From: an uncultured Oscillospiraceae bacterium
Lineage (GTDB): Bacteria > Bacillota > Clostridia > Oscillospirales > Acutalibacteraceae
Assembly (NCBI GenBank): GCA_900541975.1
Contig: UQLR01000006.1
Location: 55,868 to 119,867, forward strand
Direction: 5' to 3'
Length of the DNA stretch: 64,000 bases
Shown here: positions 26,409 to 36,410 of the stretch, piece by piece
How the letters are laid out: each line of letters opens with the position of its first letter
Position numbering within the stretch: the stretch's first letter is position 1
The notes under the pieces: model-generated
Told to the model about the DNA's origin: nothing
Databases searched by the model: none
The model's input: the letters and a program-made list of their open reading frames with translations, nothing else
Translations under genes and position numbers: made by a program

Positions 26409-27749
26409 TCACATCCTTTTAAACGCGCTGATAAAAAAGCCGTCTGTCCCGTTTATATGTGGAAAAAGCGTAAGCTCATTATTTTCTTCGTTGATTCCCC
26501 TTTTAACGCCCCGCGGCAAGACCAGTTCCAGAGGTGCAAAGGTTTTATAATTGGTTTTCAAAAATCGCCTGGATATTTCACCGTTTTCCGCAGGATTCAG
26601 CGTACAGGTAGAATATATAAGCGTACCACCCGGCTTTACGAATGCGGCAGAATTGCACAGGATTGCATATTGCAGCTGTGGCAGCGTGGACAAGCCCAAA
26701 TCGCTTTTATACCGTATTTCAGGTTTCCTGCGCAATAGCCCCAGACCGGAGCAGGGCACGTCACACAAAACCAAATCGGCGGCCGCCGCGCTTTTACAGG
26801 AGTTTGAAGCGGCGTCCCGTACCGATACATGCACGCTGGACAAATGCAGGCGCTTTGCCATCTGTGCAACAAGCCTGCATTTATGGTCATACAGATCATA
26901 GGCGAAAACCGTACCCTTGTCCTGCATAAGCAAGGCAAAATTCATGCTTTTTCCGCCCGGCGCCGCACATACGTCTATTACAGTTTGTCCTTCTTTGGGA
27001 GCAAGCATTTCACACAAAATCTGTGAAGCGCCGTCCTGTATGTAAAACAGTCCCTGTTTATAGGCCTTTCCATGCTCAATTGCGCCTGTATCGGTAAGCA
27101 CAACTCCATTTTGCAAGAAGGGTGCGTCCTGTGCATGAATCCCTTCCTGTTTCAACGCCTGTATTAATGCCGCCTTATTCGTCAGCCCCGTATTGACCCT
27201 GGCCGTCAGCGGCGGCCTGCCGTATAGCGACTGCAACAGCGCTACAGCAGTTTCCTGTCCGTATGCGTCTACCCAGAGATGTATAATTTTCTGCGGGCAG
27301 GCATATTTAATGCTTAAATATTTATATTTATCCTTTTGAGGATCTGGTAAAACATATTTCTCCGGCGTGCGGGCTATGTTTCTTAAAACACCGTTGACCA
27401 GGCCGCAGGCGGCATGTAATCCCAGCTTTCTGGCTAGTCTGACAGATTCATTAACGGCTGCGCTGTCCGGTATTTTATCCATAAAAACAAGCTGAAAAGT
27501 TCCCATGCGTAAAATACACCGCACCGCGGGTTCCACCTTCTGCAGAGGCATTTTCACATAACCATTTAGAATATAATCCAGCGTAAGTTTGCGCTCCAGC
27601 ACGCCGTAGAACAGAGCCGAGACAAGCGCGGTATCGCGCCTGTCAAGGCCGCTGCGTTTTACGGCCGCGTTCAGTGCAAGATTGGAATATGCTCCGGAAA
27701 GCTCCACCTTCAAAAGCGCCTGCAGCGCCGTCTTTCTCGCGTCTGCCAT
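26409..27749 (-). CDS. rsmB: 16S rRNA m5C967 methyltransferase RsmB
   Basis: This 446-residue protein has an N-terminal NusB-like RNA-binding domain (~1-130) and a C-terminal SAM methyltransferase. Motifs DVCAAPGGKS and CDVPCSGLGLLRRKPEI (the PC catalytic motif) and the second Cys in YSTCTLNPAEN are present. It starts 3 bp behind the metallopeptidase gene. Confidence 0.95.
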   Translation of the reverse strand: MADARKTALQALLKVELSGAYSNLALNAAVKRSGLDRRDTALVSALFYGVLERKLTLDYILNGYVKMPLQKVEPAVRCILRMGTFQLVFMDKIPDSAAVNESVRLARKLGLHAACGLVNGVLRNIARTPEKYVLPDPQKDKYKYLSIKYACPQKIIHLWVDAYGQETAVALLQSLYGRPPLTARVNTGLTNKAALIQALKQEGIHAQDAPFLQNGVVLTDTGAIEHGKAYKQGLFYIQDGASQILCEMLAPKEGQTVIDVCAAPGGKSMNFALLMQDKGTVFAYDLYDHKCRLVAQMAKRLHLSSVHVSVRDAASNSCKSAAAADLVLCDVPCSGLGLLRRKPEIRYKSDLGLSTLPQLQYAILCNSAAFVKPGGTLIYSTCTLNPAENGEISRRFLKTNYKTFAPLELVLPRGVKRGINEENNELTLFPHINGTDGFFISAFKRM

Positions 27750-27752
27750 AGG

Positions 27753-28454
27753 TCAGTTTCTGCGCCGGTTTGCTATTACCAGCAGGCGTAACAAACTCAT
27801 AATTGCTGTAAAGGCGGCTGCTACATAGGTCATTGCCGCAGCGGAAAGCACGCTTTTGGCGCCGTTGTATTCGTTTCCTTCCAGCATGGCGCTATTTTTA
27901 ATTGCCGCAAGCGCACGCTTGCTTGCATTAAATTCCACTGGCAGCGTAACCACGGTAAAAACGACCGACGCCGCATAAAACAGAATCCCCAGATATAAAA
28001 CCCAGTCGTACTGCACCGGCAGGAACAGTCCAACAATAATTAAAATCCACGAAATTTTAGAGCCCGCGTTGCAAACGGGAAGGATCGCGCTTCTGAGCCT
28101 GTTGGGTAAATATCCCTGCGCATGTTGCACCGCGTGCCCTGCTTCGTGCGCCGCAACGCCGACGGCTGCAATCGTCGGTGAATCATATACCGGTTCGGAC
28201 AGGCGAATGGTATTGCTTCTGGGATCAAAATGGTCTGTCATTTTGCCTGCCACACGTTCAATCCGCACATTGGTAACGCCGTGTGCCGAAAGCACGCTTT
28301 GCGCCGCTTCCACGCCGGTTATACGCCGGGTATTGGAAATTTTGGAGTATTTGCTAAAGGCAGAACTTACTTTTGTCTGCGCAATCATGGATATAACCAG
28401 GCAAGGCAAAATAAACACAAGGTACGTCCAGTCAAACCAGTAAAAAAAAGGCAT
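27753..28454 (-). CDS. membrane zinc metallopeptidase (YugP family)
   Basis: This 233-residue membrane protein carries the zinc site AAHEAGHAVQHA near residue 105 and three to four hydrophobic segments (~8-25, 130-175, 205-225). It belongs to the YugP/DUF2299 group of membrane metallopeptidases, whose substrates are unknown. The ATG at 28454 follows GGGAGTGT; a GTG three codons earlier overlaps it. Placement between fmt and rsmB is a common clostridial arrangement. Confidence 0.9.
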   Translation of the reverse strand: MPFFYWFDWTYLVFILPCLVISMIAQTKVSSAFSKYSKISNTRRITGVEAAQSVLSAHGVTNVRIERVAGKMTDHFDPRSNTIRLSEPVYDSPTIAAVGVAAHEAGHAVQHAQGYLPNRLRSAILPVCNAGSKISWILIIVGLFLPVQYDWVLYLGILFYAASVVFTVVTLPVEFNASKRALAAIKNSAMLEGNEYNGAKSVLSAAAMTYVAAAFTAIMSLLRLLVIANRRRN

Positions 28455-28497
28455 TTTATACACTCCCTGTTGAATCTATATGCAAAATACAAACGTC

Positions 28498-29415
28498 TTA
28501 CAAAAAACTGTCGCCGGGCCGCAGAGGATGCCCACGCAGGAAATCGGAGGCGGCCATGCGCTTTTTCCCCTCAAGCTGCACCTGCTCAATCACAACGCTT
28601 TTCTCACCACAGGCAACGGTAAGCGGCGCAATAGACAGCACGGTTCCCGCTTTTCCGCTTTTTTCACACAACCGGGTATGAAAAATTTTCAGTTTTTTCC
28701 CACCAATACTGGAAACGGCCACAGGCCAGGCGTTTAATCCGCGCACCTGGTTATGCACCTGCGTGTTTTTTCGGTTCCAGTCTATAGCACACATGGATTT
28801 TTGAAGCATTGGCGCATAAGTGGAAAGGGCGTCGTCCTGCCTTTTCCCATGCAAAGCTCCAGCCTGCAACGCTGCAAGCGCCTTTATAAGCAGCTGCGCG
28901 CCCAGAACAGAAAGCCGGTCATGCAGCTGCGCCGCCGTTTCGTCCGGCCCGATGGGCAGAGCCTCCTGCAGCAGCATATCACCTGTGTCCAGGCCTTCTT
29001 CCATTTGCATAATTGTAATTCCCGATTCCGTTTCGCCGTTTAAAACGGCCCACTGAATGGGGGCTGCGCCTCTATATTTTGGCAAAAGCGAGGCATGCAC
29101 ATTGACGCAGCCGTACCTGGGAAGAAATAAAATCTCTTTTGGCAAGAGCTTCCCATAAGCCGCCACCACAATAATTTCCGGGCAAAGCGCTTTTAAAACC
29201 TGCAGTGCCTGCCCGTCTTTAAGCGTAGCCGGCTGGTAAACGTCTATCCCATGCACCTGAGCACAAACCTTTACAGGCGGCGGCATAAGCGTATAGCCTC
29301 TTCCGCGCGGCTTGTCCGGCTGGGTAAAAACAGCTCGCACATTGTGCCCGGCCTGTAACAGGGCTTCCAGACACGGTACGGAAAAATCCGGCGTACCCAT
29401 ATATACAATTCGCAT
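28498..29415 (-). CDS. fmt: methionyl-tRNA formyltransferase
   Basis: This 305-residue enzyme formylates initiator Met-tRNA. The formyl-transfer motif NVHASLLPKYRGAAPIQW and the N-terminal GTPDFSVPCL are diagnostic. The C-terminal beta domain begins near residue 205. AAGGA precedes the ATG by 8-9 nt. It follows the deformylase gene def. Confidence 0.96.
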   Translation of the reverse strand: MRIVYMGTPDFSVPCLEALLQAGHNVRAVFTQPDKPRGRGYTLMPPPVKVCAQVHGIDVYQPATLKDGQALQVLKALCPEIIVVAAYGKLLPKEILFLPRYGCVNVHASLLPKYRGAAPIQWAVLNGETESGITIMQMEEGLDTGDMLLQEALPIGPDETAAQLHDRLSVLGAQLLIKALAALQAGALHGKRQDDALSTYAPMLQKSMCAIDWNRKNTQVHNQVRGLNAWPVAVSSIGGKKLKIFHTRLCEKSGKAGTVLSIAPLTVACGEKSVVIEQVQLEGKKRMAASDFLRGHPLRPGDSFL

Positions 29416-29456
29416 GCTATCAGTCCTTATTTAAATATATGCAATTTATTTTAAAT

Positions 29457-29924
29457 TTATTGCTCCAGCTCTTCCGGGGAAAGTTTGCGGACGACCTTTG
29501 TTAAAAAAAGGATCCCGTCAAGATGGTCAATTTCGTGGCAAAAAGCTTTGGCAAGAAGAGCTTTTCCACTTATCGTAAAACTTTTGCCGTTGCGATCCTG
29601 CGCACGGACTGTGACATGCATCGGCCTTTTGGTAATCCCCCACTGCCCCGGGCAGGAAAGGCAGCCCTCTACCTCATATTGCGTTCCGCTTTCTGTAATA
29701 ATCTCCGGATTTACAAGTTCAATCACGCCTTCGCCCACATCTATTACAACTACGCGGCGCAGCACGCCCACCTGAGGCGCTGCCAATCCTACACCGTTTG
29801 CCTGATGCAGCGTTTCGGCCATATCATCCAGAAGCTGCGCAAGGCGCGCATCAAAGTTTTCTACTTTACGGCAAACCTTTTCTAAAATGGGATCCCCCTG
29901 TTTGACTATATTTCTGATCGCCAT
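29457..29924 (-). CDS. def: peptide deformylase
   Basis: This 155-residue enzyme removes the N-terminal formyl group from new proteins. Motifs are GVGLAAPQVG, EGCLSCPG (metal Cys) and CHEIDHLDG (HExxH). The ATG at 29924 gives the family start MAIRNIVKQGDP with AAAGG upstream; upstream in-frame ATGs add unconserved sequence. It begins 13 bp behind priA. Confidence 0.96.
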   Translation of the reverse strand: MAIRNIVKQGDPILEKVCRKVENFDARLAQLLDDMAETLHQANGVGLAAPQVGVLRRVVVIDVGEGVIELVNPEIITESGTQYEVEGCLSCPGQWGITKRPMHVTVRAQDRNGKSFTISGKALLAKAFCHEIDHLDGILFLTKVVRKLSPEELEQ

Positions 29925-29937
29925 ATCTATCATCCTT

Positions 29938-32400
29938 TTATAATATAGAATCCGGATTGATATCCGCATATACAAAAACGCTTGTATATTTGCTGTTTTT
30001 ACTAAAACTGGTCAGTAAACGCGCAATCATGGCGCGAAAATCCCTGCTGTTTCTGCATTTGATTACCAGCTTATGCCTGTATTTATGATTAACGCGCCTG
30101 ACCGCCGCCGGGGACGGCCCCAGCACGCGAAGCGGCAGAGAAGAATACTCCTCCTTTGCCAAGGCGCATAACGCCAAAGTAAAATCGTTTGCCGCACCGG
30201 CGGTTGTTTCTTCATTTTCGCCTATAAATCCCACCATACAGATATCTGCCAGCGGCGGGTAAAGCATAGCCTTGCGCATTGCGATCTCCGTTTCAAAAAA
30301 AGCGTCATAATCCTGCGCCGCTGCAAGACGGATCACCGGATTTTCCGGCGTAAACGTCTGAATGACCGCTCTTCCCTTGGCTTTACCCCTGCCGGAGCGC
30401 CCAACCACCTGTGTTAAAAGCGAAAACGCGCGTTCATAGCTTCTAAAATCGTCATTGTAAAGCGCCTGGTCCGCATTTAACACACCAACCAGCGTAACAT
30501 TGGGAAAATCGAGCCCTTTCGCCACCATCTGGGTTCCGACCATAATATCGTATTCCCCCTGCGCAAACTGCCGCAGCAACTTTTCATGCGAATATCTGGA
30601 CATAGTAGCGTCCGCATCCAGCCGCAGAACCCTTGCTTCCGGCAAAAGCTGCAAAAGCGTTTGCTCCGCACGCTGCGTCCCAGTTCCGCTGTAACGCAGG
30701 CCGTGCTTGTGGCAGGACGGGCATTCGTCTGTAAAGCGCTGCGAGTAACCGCAGTAATGGCACATCAGCCTGTTGTTTGCCGAATGGTACGTTAAAGAGA
30801 TCGAACAATTCGGGCAAAGCGCCACTTCCTTGCAGTGCCGGCACGCCACAAAGGTATTATGCCCACGGCGGTTTAATAAAAGAATCGACTGCTTATTGGC
30901 TTCCAGATTTTCGGCAAGCCCCTGCAGCAGCAGCGAGGAAAAACCCGTATGGTTTCCCTGCTCCGCCTCTATATACATATCCGCCGTCAAAACGTCCGGC
31001 AATTGCGCATGCCCATAACGTTTTTTTAACACATGCAGCGAATAGCGCCCTGTTTTTGCATGGTAAAAACTTTCTACCGACGGTGTTGCAGAAGACAGCA
31101 AAAGCAGACAATGATGGTTTGCACATCTGCGCTTTGCAACTTCTCTTGCATGGTAACGCGGCGCAGATTCCGATTTATAAGTATATTCCTGCTCTTCGTC
31201 CATTATGATTAACCCAAGCTGTTCAAACGGTGCAAAAACGGCGCTTCTGGTCCCAATTGCAACTTTTGCATGGCCCCTGCGAACCCGCTTCCACTCATCC
31301 AGCCGCTCGCCCATGGACAAGCCGCTGTGGAAAACAGCTACGTCATCCCCATACCGCGCGCGGAACAGCGCGATCATCTGCGGCGTAAGCGCGATTTCCG
31401 GGACCATGACGATCACGCCTTTGCCGTCGTTGCATACCTTGTCGATCAGTCGCATAAAAACAGACGTTTTTCCCGAACCGGTAACACCGTACAGCAGCGA
31501 TACGCTCCCTTTTCCCTGCATATATTTTGCAAGCAGCTGCTCATATGCCTTTTGCTGTTCCTGTGTTAAAACGATCGTATGTTTTTCGGGAATATCCTGC
31601 GCATACTGCGGCATACGCAGCACCTCTGCATGAAAATACTGTGCAACGCCTTTTTTTACGAGCGCGTCGCACACAGAACGGGTCACACCTGTAAAATAAC
31701 AGACCTCCTTTAAAGAAACGGCGTCCGTCATCTGTAAAAGTGAAACGACCTCTTCCTGTTTTGGGGACAGCTTTTGCCCCTGCGGCGCTCTTTCTGTTAG
31801 ACGAATCATTTTTTCAGACGCGTCCTGCACCCTGCGCACCGTACCATCTGTCCTGCACAGAAGGCCTTTGCGCACCATATTATCCGGCAGAGGGGAATCC
31901 ACAGCAAGTCCCATAGCTTCTAACAGCAGGTCTTTTTTCACAGGTTCCCTGCGGCTTTGCAGAAAAGCAAGCACCGCGCACTCCTGTTGTGAAAGGCTGT
32001 TTAAACGCTCTTCTGGCTGCGCATGCGTATTAACGCTGTACAGCGGCGTAATTTTATATTGTATGCCTGCCGGCAGCATGGCTTTAACTGCGTCGTAATA
32101 CGTGCAAAAGCAATGCTCCCGGATAAAAAGGGCAAGCTGCGCAAGTTCTGCAGTTAAAATAGGTTGCTCGTCCAAAACGCAGGATATTTCCTTCAGCTGC
32201 GTTTCCCCCGCAGCGGCGGCAAGCCGCAGGACAAACCCCTGTCTTGCCCGGTTGCCTTTGGCAAACGGAACAAGCACCCTGCTGCCCACGGCCACTTTGC
32301 GTACAAGAGTCTGCGGGATTATATAACTGAAAAGCCTGTCAAAATGATAGGCGGTTTTTTCGACAGCGACCTGTGCAATCAATGGGGTTTTCTTAGTCAT
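29938..32400 (-). CDS. priA: primosomal helicase PriA
   Basis: This 820-residue replication restart helicase has Walker A GVTGSGKTSVF and Walker B MDEEQEYTYK. Paired zinc sites lie in CRHCKEVALCPNC and CHYCGYSQRFTDECPSC. The N-terminal DNA-binding domain covers ~1-110. The ATG overlaps the end of rpoZ by 8 bp with GGAAG upstream, implying coupling. Confidence 0.96.
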   Translation of the reverse strand: MTKKTPLIAQVAVEKTAYHFDRLFSYIIPQTLVRKVAVGSRVLVPFAKGNRARQGFVLRLAAAAGETQLKEISCVLDEQPILTAELAQLALFIREHCFCTYYDAVKAMLPAGIQYKITPLYSVNTHAQPEERLNSLSQQECAVLAFLQSRREPVKKDLLLEAMGLAVDSPLPDNMVRKGLLCRTDGTVRRVQDASEKMIRLTERAPQGQKLSPKQEEVVSLLQMTDAVSLKEVCYFTGVTRSVCDALVKKGVAQYFHAEVLRMPQYAQDIPEKHTIVLTQEQQKAYEQLLAKYMQGKGSVSLLYGVTGSGKTSVFMRLIDKVCNDGKGVIVMVPEIALTPQMIALFRARYGDDVAVFHSGLSMGERLDEWKRVRRGHAKVAIGTRSAVFAPFEQLGLIIMDEEQEYTYKSESAPRYHAREVAKRRCANHHCLLLLSSATPSVESFYHAKTGRYSLHVLKKRYGHAQLPDVLTADMYIEAEQGNHTGFSSLLLQGLAENLEANKQSILLLNRRGHNTFVACRHCKEVALCPNCSISLTYHSANNRLMCHYCGYSQRFTDECPSCHKHGLRYSGTGTQRAEQTLLQLLPEARVLRLDADATMSRYSHEKLLRQFAQGEYDIMVGTQMVAKGLDFPNVTLVGVLNADQALYNDDFRSYERAFSLLTQVVGRSGRGKAKGRAVIQTFTPENPVIRLAAAQDYDAFFETEIAMRKAMLYPPLADICMVGFIGENEETTAGAANDFTLALCALAKEEYSSLPLRVLGPSPAAVRRVNHKYRHKLVIKCRNSRDFRAMIARLLTSFSKNSKYTSVFVYADINPDSIL

Positions 32401-32596
32401 TGACTTCCGGCTCTAAAATATTGTATCTGTGCTGCTTAAAATCCTCGATGGCAAGCAGCACAGGTTTTTCATCTGTAATAATATTTTCTTTTTCAAACTG
32501 CGCGGCAATTTGCCTTGCGCGCTTTGCTACGCCAATGACAAGGGCATATCTTGTTGTTTTATTTTCCAGCATGTCGTCAACGGATGGTCTGCGCAT
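32393..32596 (-). CDS. rpoZ: RNA polymerase omega subunit
   Basis: This 67-residue subunit matches omega: MRRPSVDDML near the start, TTRYALVIGVAKRARQI and KPVLLAIEDF. The ATG at 32596 lies inside the 3' end of gmk; an in-frame TTG 6 nt earlier is closer to the AAGGAAG site and may be used. The gmk-rpoZ-priA order is typical. Confidence 0.93.
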   Translation of the reverse strand: MRRPSVDDMLENKTTRYALVIGVAKRARQIAAQFEKENIITDEKPVLLAIEDFKQHRYNILEPEVND

Positions 32597-33203
32597 CTGC
32601 AAGCACTTCCTTTATAAAATTTTTCATTTTTACTGTTTTGTTCTTTTCAGAACGTAGTATGCTCAGTATATCCTGCACACAGTCGTCCAGAGTGTCGTTA
32701 ATTACAACGTAGTCATAATTTTCGGCCTGCCGAATCTCCTGCAGTGCGGCGTCCAGCCGCCGCCGGACGGTTTGTTCATCCTCTGTCCCTCTGCCACGCA
32801 GCCTGTCTGCCAGCACAGCGAAAGATTTTGGGATTAAAAAAACACTTACGGCGTCCGGACACTTTGCCCGGACCTGTCCGCCCCCCTGCACTTCTATTTC
32901 CAGAATAACGTCGTTTCCACAGGCAATCTGCTCATCCACATATTTTTTCGGTGTACCGTAATAGTTTCCGCAATAGCAGGCGTATTCGAGCACTTCGCCG
33001 CGGTCGATCATTGCTTCAAAATCCTTTTGGGTGGTGAAAAAGTATTCTCTGCCGTTTTCTTCCCCCAAACGCGGTTTTCTGGTCGTGGCGGATACCGAAA
33101 GACAGATTTTGTCACTTGCTTTCAAAAGCTCTTTGACAACCGTTCCCTTCCCAGCACCCGAGGGCCCGGAAAGTACTACCAGCAGTCCCTTCTGCTTTGG
33201 CAT
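32577..33203 (-). CDS. gmk: guanylate kinase
   Basis: This 208-residue enzyme phosphorylates GMP to GDP. The P-loop is SGPSGAGKGTVV, with the GMP-binding SATTRKPRLGEENGREYFF region and EVQGGGQVR downstream. The ATG at 33203 has GGAGG at good spacing; the in-frame extension upstream lies inside remA. The remA stop is one base upstream of this start. Confidence 0.96.
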   Translation of the reverse strand: MPKQKGLLVVLSGPSGAGKGTVVKELLKASDKICLSVSATTRKPRLGEENGREYFFTTQKDFEAMIDRGEVLEYACYCGNYYGTPKKYVDEQIACGNDVILEIEVQGGGQVRAKCPDAVSVFLIPKSFAVLADRLRGRGTEDEQTVRRRLDAALQEIRQAENYDYVVINDTLDDCVQDILSILRSEKNKTVKMKNFIKEVLADAQTIR

Positions 33204-33204
33204 A

Positions 33205-33450
33205 CTACTCCACCTCCTCAACCGATGCCCGGTTTGAAAGGCTTTCCGGGTTTTTGGCAGACAGCACCACATGGTCACTGTCTGTAATGATGACAGACTT
33301 TGTGCGCCTGCCGTAAGTAGCGTCTATTAAAGCGCCCTGTTCCTTGGCATCCTGTATGATCCGTTTGATCGGCGCGCTGTCGGGCGACACAATTGCAATG
33401 ATCCTGTCCCCTGACACCATGTTTCCAAACCCGATGTTGATAAGCTTCAT
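33205..33450 (-). CDS. remA: DNA-binding regulator RemA (DUF370)
   Basis: This 81-residue protein matches RemA/Ylz[21 protein letters not shown], followed by SPDSAPIKR and DATYGRRT. In Bacillus it activates matrix genes and forms ring-like DNA-binding oligomers. The ATG at 33450 has AAGGAG upstream. The yicC-remA-gmk-rpoZ order is conserved in Firmicutes. Confidence 0.95.
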   Translation of the reverse strand: MKLINIGFGNMVSGDRIIAIVSPDSAPIKRIIQDAKEQGALIDATYGRRTKSVIITDSDHVVLSAKNPESLSNRASVEEVE

Positions 33451-33510
33451 AATGCAGCTCCTTTTTTCGGATGGATTGCACATCAGATTCACCCGCATGC
33501 AAGCATCCTG

Positions 33511-34389
33511 TTATTCTATGTTCTGGATCTGTTCCCTGATCTTTTCAAGCTCGGCCTTGATATCCACCACCATGTGCGCCAGAGGTGCATTTTGTACTTT
33601 AGAACCTATGGTGTTGGCTTCGCGGTTCATTTCCTGCAAAATGAAATCGATCTTACGGCCGACAGGCTCTTCCGCCTCCAAAAACTTATACAACTGGTCA
33701 AAGTGGCTTCTTAAGCGCACCGTTTCTTCTGCCACCGCCGTTTTATCGGCGAAAATGGCTGTTTCCGTCAGCAGGCGCTGTTCGTCCACTGAAACATCCT
33801 GCAATAGCTCTTTTAAGCGTTCCTCCAGTTTTATTCTGTATTCCTGCACTGTTTGGGGCGAAAGTGTTTCAATTTGTTTTACAATGGAAAGGATCGTTTC
33901 GCAGCGCAAAAGCACGTCCTGCTTCATACGCTCGCCCTCTGTCCGGCGCATATTAAGAAAGCCCGCAAGCGCTGTATCCAGTACGGGTAGGACGCACGCC
34001 CACACTTCCTCTTCGTCTTCCTGGGGCTTGTGCAGGGTAAAAATATCCCCAAAACGTGAAAGCGCAGAAACAGAAATGTCATTTTGTATTCCGTATGTGT
34101 CCGCAAGCTCCTGCATAGCGCCGACATATCCGGACGCAAGGCTGTGGTTGAGCGTAACGTTTGCCTGTGTTTCCTCGGCGCAGACCACGCCGACATAAAC
34201 GTCCAATTTCCCTCTGGATACCTGTTTTGAAATATACGATTTAAGCTTTTCCTCCAAAAAGGCGTAGCCTCTGCTTGTTCTGCAATTAAATTCAAAATAA
34301 CGATGATTGACCGATTTGATCTCGACTGAAATCTCTCTGCCTCCAACCGTTTGCTCGCTTCTTCCAAAGCCGGTCATACTTTTGATCAT
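33511..34389 (-). CDS. YicC-family endoribonuclease-like protein
   Basis: This 292-residue protein begins MIKSMTGFGRSEQ and ends with the helical DUF1732 region (GRKIDFILQEMNREANTIGSK). YicC proteins are reported as RNA-cleaving, stress-related proteins. GAGG precedes the ATG at 34389. It is the first gene of the 14-gene minus-strand run. Confidence 0.93.
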   Translation of the reverse strand: MIKSMTGFGRSEQTVGGREISVEIKSVNHRYFEFNCRTSRGYAFLEEKLKSYISKQVSRGKLDVYVGVVCAEETQANVTLNHSLASGYVGAMQELADTYGIQNDISVSALSRFGDIFTLHKPQEDEEEVWACVLPVLDTALAGFLNMRRTEGERMKQDVLLRCETILSIVKQIETLSPQTVQEYRIKLEERLKELLQDVSVDEQRLLTETAIFADKTAVAEETVRLRSHFDQLYKFLEAEEPVGRKIDFILQEMNREANTIGSKVQNAPLAHMVVDIKAELEKIREQIQNIE

Positions 34390-34442
34390 TTTTGTACCTC
34401 GTCTTTTTTTCTGGCCATATACTGCCATATTACAATTTATAT

Positions 34443-34471
34443 ATTTTAGCAGTTTTATTTAAAAAAAGCAA
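34443..34471 (-). promoter_or_regulatory. promoter of the yicC-thiN gene run
   Basis: On the minus strand, TTGCTT (34466-34471) and TAAAAT (34443-34448) are separated by 17 nt. It is back to back with the yebC promoter. Confidence 0.6.
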
Positions 34472-34521
34472 GGTTTCCTCGTAAACGCAGGGTAAAATTT
34501 CCACAGCCAAACGCGGTATTG

Positions 34522-34550
34522 TTGCATTCCCATTTAAAATATGCTAGAAT
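34522..34550 (+). promoter_or_regulatory. promoter of yebC
   Basis: TTGCAT (34522-34527), a 17-nt spacer and TAGAAT (34545-34550) lie 35 bp before the ATG. Confidence 0.65.
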
Positions 34551-34584
34551 AAACCGTAAAAATATTTGCAGGAGGCAACCGAAT

Positions 34585-35322
34585 ATGTCAGGACATAATA
34601 AATGGAGTACAATCAAGCAGAAAAAAGGCAAAAACGACGCGGCAAGGGCAAAGGTTTTTACCAAAATTGGCCGTGAGCTTGCTGTGGCTGTGCGCGACGG
34701 CGGCAGCGCCGACCCTGCAGCAAACTCCAAACTGCGCGACTGCATCGCTAAGGCAAAAGCCAACAATGTTCCCAATGAAAATATAGAGCGTATTATTAAA
34801 AAAGCATCCGGCGAGGGCAGCGCAAATAATTATGAGGCGATCACATACGAAGGCTACGGGCCGGGCGGAATTGCCGTAATTGTAGAAACGCTTACAGATA
34901 ACCGCAACCGCACCGCAGGCGACGTACGCCATTATTTTGACAAGTTTGGCGGAAATATGGGCACGCCCGGCTGCGTTGCATTTATGTTTTCCCAAAAAGG
35001 CGTACTGGTTATTGACCGTGAGGAGCATGACCTGGACGAAGATAAAGTGATGGAAGACGCGCTGGAAGCCGGTGCTTCTGATTTTCAGGCAGATAAGGAC
35101 GTATTTGAAATTTATACCGAGCCGGAGGATTTTGGCGCAGTAAACGAAGACCTGACAGCGAAAGGCTATTCTTTTGCATCTGCTGAGGTAGAAATGGTGC
35201 CCAGCACCTATACAAAGCTTACAGACGAGGAGCAAGCGACGAAAATGCAAAAGCTGCTCGATATGCTTGAAGACAACGACGATATCCAAAACGTCTGGCA
35301 TAATTGGGAAATGGATGAATAA
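34585..35322 (+). CDS. YebC/PmpR family translation/transcription factor
   Basis: This 245-residue protein begins [15 protein letters not shown], the family hallmark, and contains [16 protein letters not shown] and a late MVPSTYTKL segment. Family members have been described as DNA-binding regulators and as ribosome-associated factors that ease translation of proline stretches. GGAGG lies 9 nt before the ATG at 34585. A terminator follows at once. Confidence 0.95.
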   Translation: MSGHNKWSTIKQKKGKNDAARAKVFTKIGRELAVAVRDGGSADPAANSKLRDCIAKAKANNVPNENIERIIKKASGEGSANNYEAITYEGYGPGGIAVIVETLTDNRNRTAGDVRHYFDKFGGNMGTPGCVAFMFSQKGVLVIDREEHDLDEDKVMEDALEAGASDFQADKDVFEIYTEPEDFGAVNEDLTAKGYSFASAEVEMVPSTYTKLTDEEQATKMQKLLDMLEDNDDIQNVWHNWEMDE

Positions 35323-35356
35323 ATGAAAGGCCGCCTGCAGGGCGGTTTTTTCATTT
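35321..35356 (+). terminator. terminator of yebC
   Basis: The stem CCGCC/GGCGG is extended by AAATGAAA/TTTCATTT flanks and has a T-run of six. Confidence 0.75.
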
Positions 35357-35404
35357 AGCTTCCACATTTTTTGTGGTACGATTGAAAAAAACGGGGTAGG
35401 CGTT

Positions 35405-36394
35405 ATGAGAACCATTACAATTGAAAAAAACGACGCAGGACAGCGGCTGGATAAATTTATAGCCAAGCGCTTTAACAGCATGCCCAAATCGCTGCTTTAC
35501 AAATATATCCGTACCAAATATATCAAACTCAATGGAAAAAAATGTCTGCCGGACACAATCCTTACGCCGGGGGACGTTATTACCCTGTATATTAAGGAGG
35601 AGTTTTTTACTCCTGCGCGCAAGGCGTATGATTTCCTAAAAGCGCCGGTTAAGCTGAATATTGTATATGAGGATCAGAACATACTTCTGCTTGACAAAAA
35701 ACCTGGTTTGATTGTCCATCCCGACCGAAGCTACCATTTTGATTCGCTGGTTGCACGGCTCTGGCATTATCTGTATGACAAAGGCGAATACGACCCGGAA
35801 AAGGAAAACAGTTTTTCCCCAGCGCTTGTAAACCGCATTGACCGCAACACCGGCGGACTTGTGATTGCGGCAAAAAACGCAGAAGCACTGCGGGTTTTGA
35901 ATCAAAAAATGAAACAGCGGCAAATTAAAAAATTCTATTTATGCCTGGTTCACGGAAAAATGGTACAAAACAGTGGTACGCTTAAAGGGTACGCCATAAA
36001 AAACGAGATGCAAAATAAGGTATATATAACCAACACGCCAGGTACGCATACAAAAGAAATATGCACACGCTACAGGGTATTAAAAGAATTTGCAGACGCC
36101 AGCCTGCTGGAAATTGAGCTGCTGACCGGGCGCACGCATCAAATCCGCGCCCATCTTGCTTCTATCGGACATCCGCTTTTGGGGGACCGTAAATATGGAA
36201 AGGCGGAAAATAAAAAAAGCCCCTATGCGTTTCAAGCTTTGTATTCCTATCGGCTGCTCTTTTTATTTACAGGGGAGCAGACCGCGCTGGACTATCTTTC
36301 AGGAAAAAGTTTTACTGTGCAAAATGTTCCGTTTATGCAAAGCTATAAATCCGACGGCCTACAAACACCGGGCAATCCTGTTATAAACCTGTAA
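35405..36394 (+). CDS. RluA-family pseudouridine synthase
   Basis: This 329-residue protein has an S4 RNA-binding domain (~12-70) and the RluA catalytic domain. The usual HRLD motif reads NRIDRNTGGL, with the catalytic Asp kept. GRTHQIRAHLASIGHPLLGD is the second family motif. It resembles the RluC/RluD branch, so 23S rRNA is the likely substrate. GGGG lies 7 nt before the ATG. Confidence 0.9.
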   Translation: MRTITIEKNDAGQRLDKFIAKRFNSMPKSLLYKYIRTKYIKLNGKKCLPDTILTPGDVITLYIKEEFFTPARKAYDFLKAPVKLNIVYEDQNILLLDKKPGLIVHPDRSYHFDSLVARLWHYLYDKGEYDPEKENSFSPALVNRIDRNTGGLVIAAKNAEALRVLNQKMKQRQIKKFYLCLVHGKMVQNSGTLKGYAIKNEMQNKVYITNTPGTHTKEICTRYRVLKEFADASLLEIELLTGRTHQIRAHLASIGHPLLGDRKYGKAENKKSPYAFQALYSYRLLFLFTGEQTALDYLSGKSFTVQNVPFMQSYKSDGLQTPGNPVINL

Positions 36395-36410
36395 AAATAC
36401 AATATATGAT

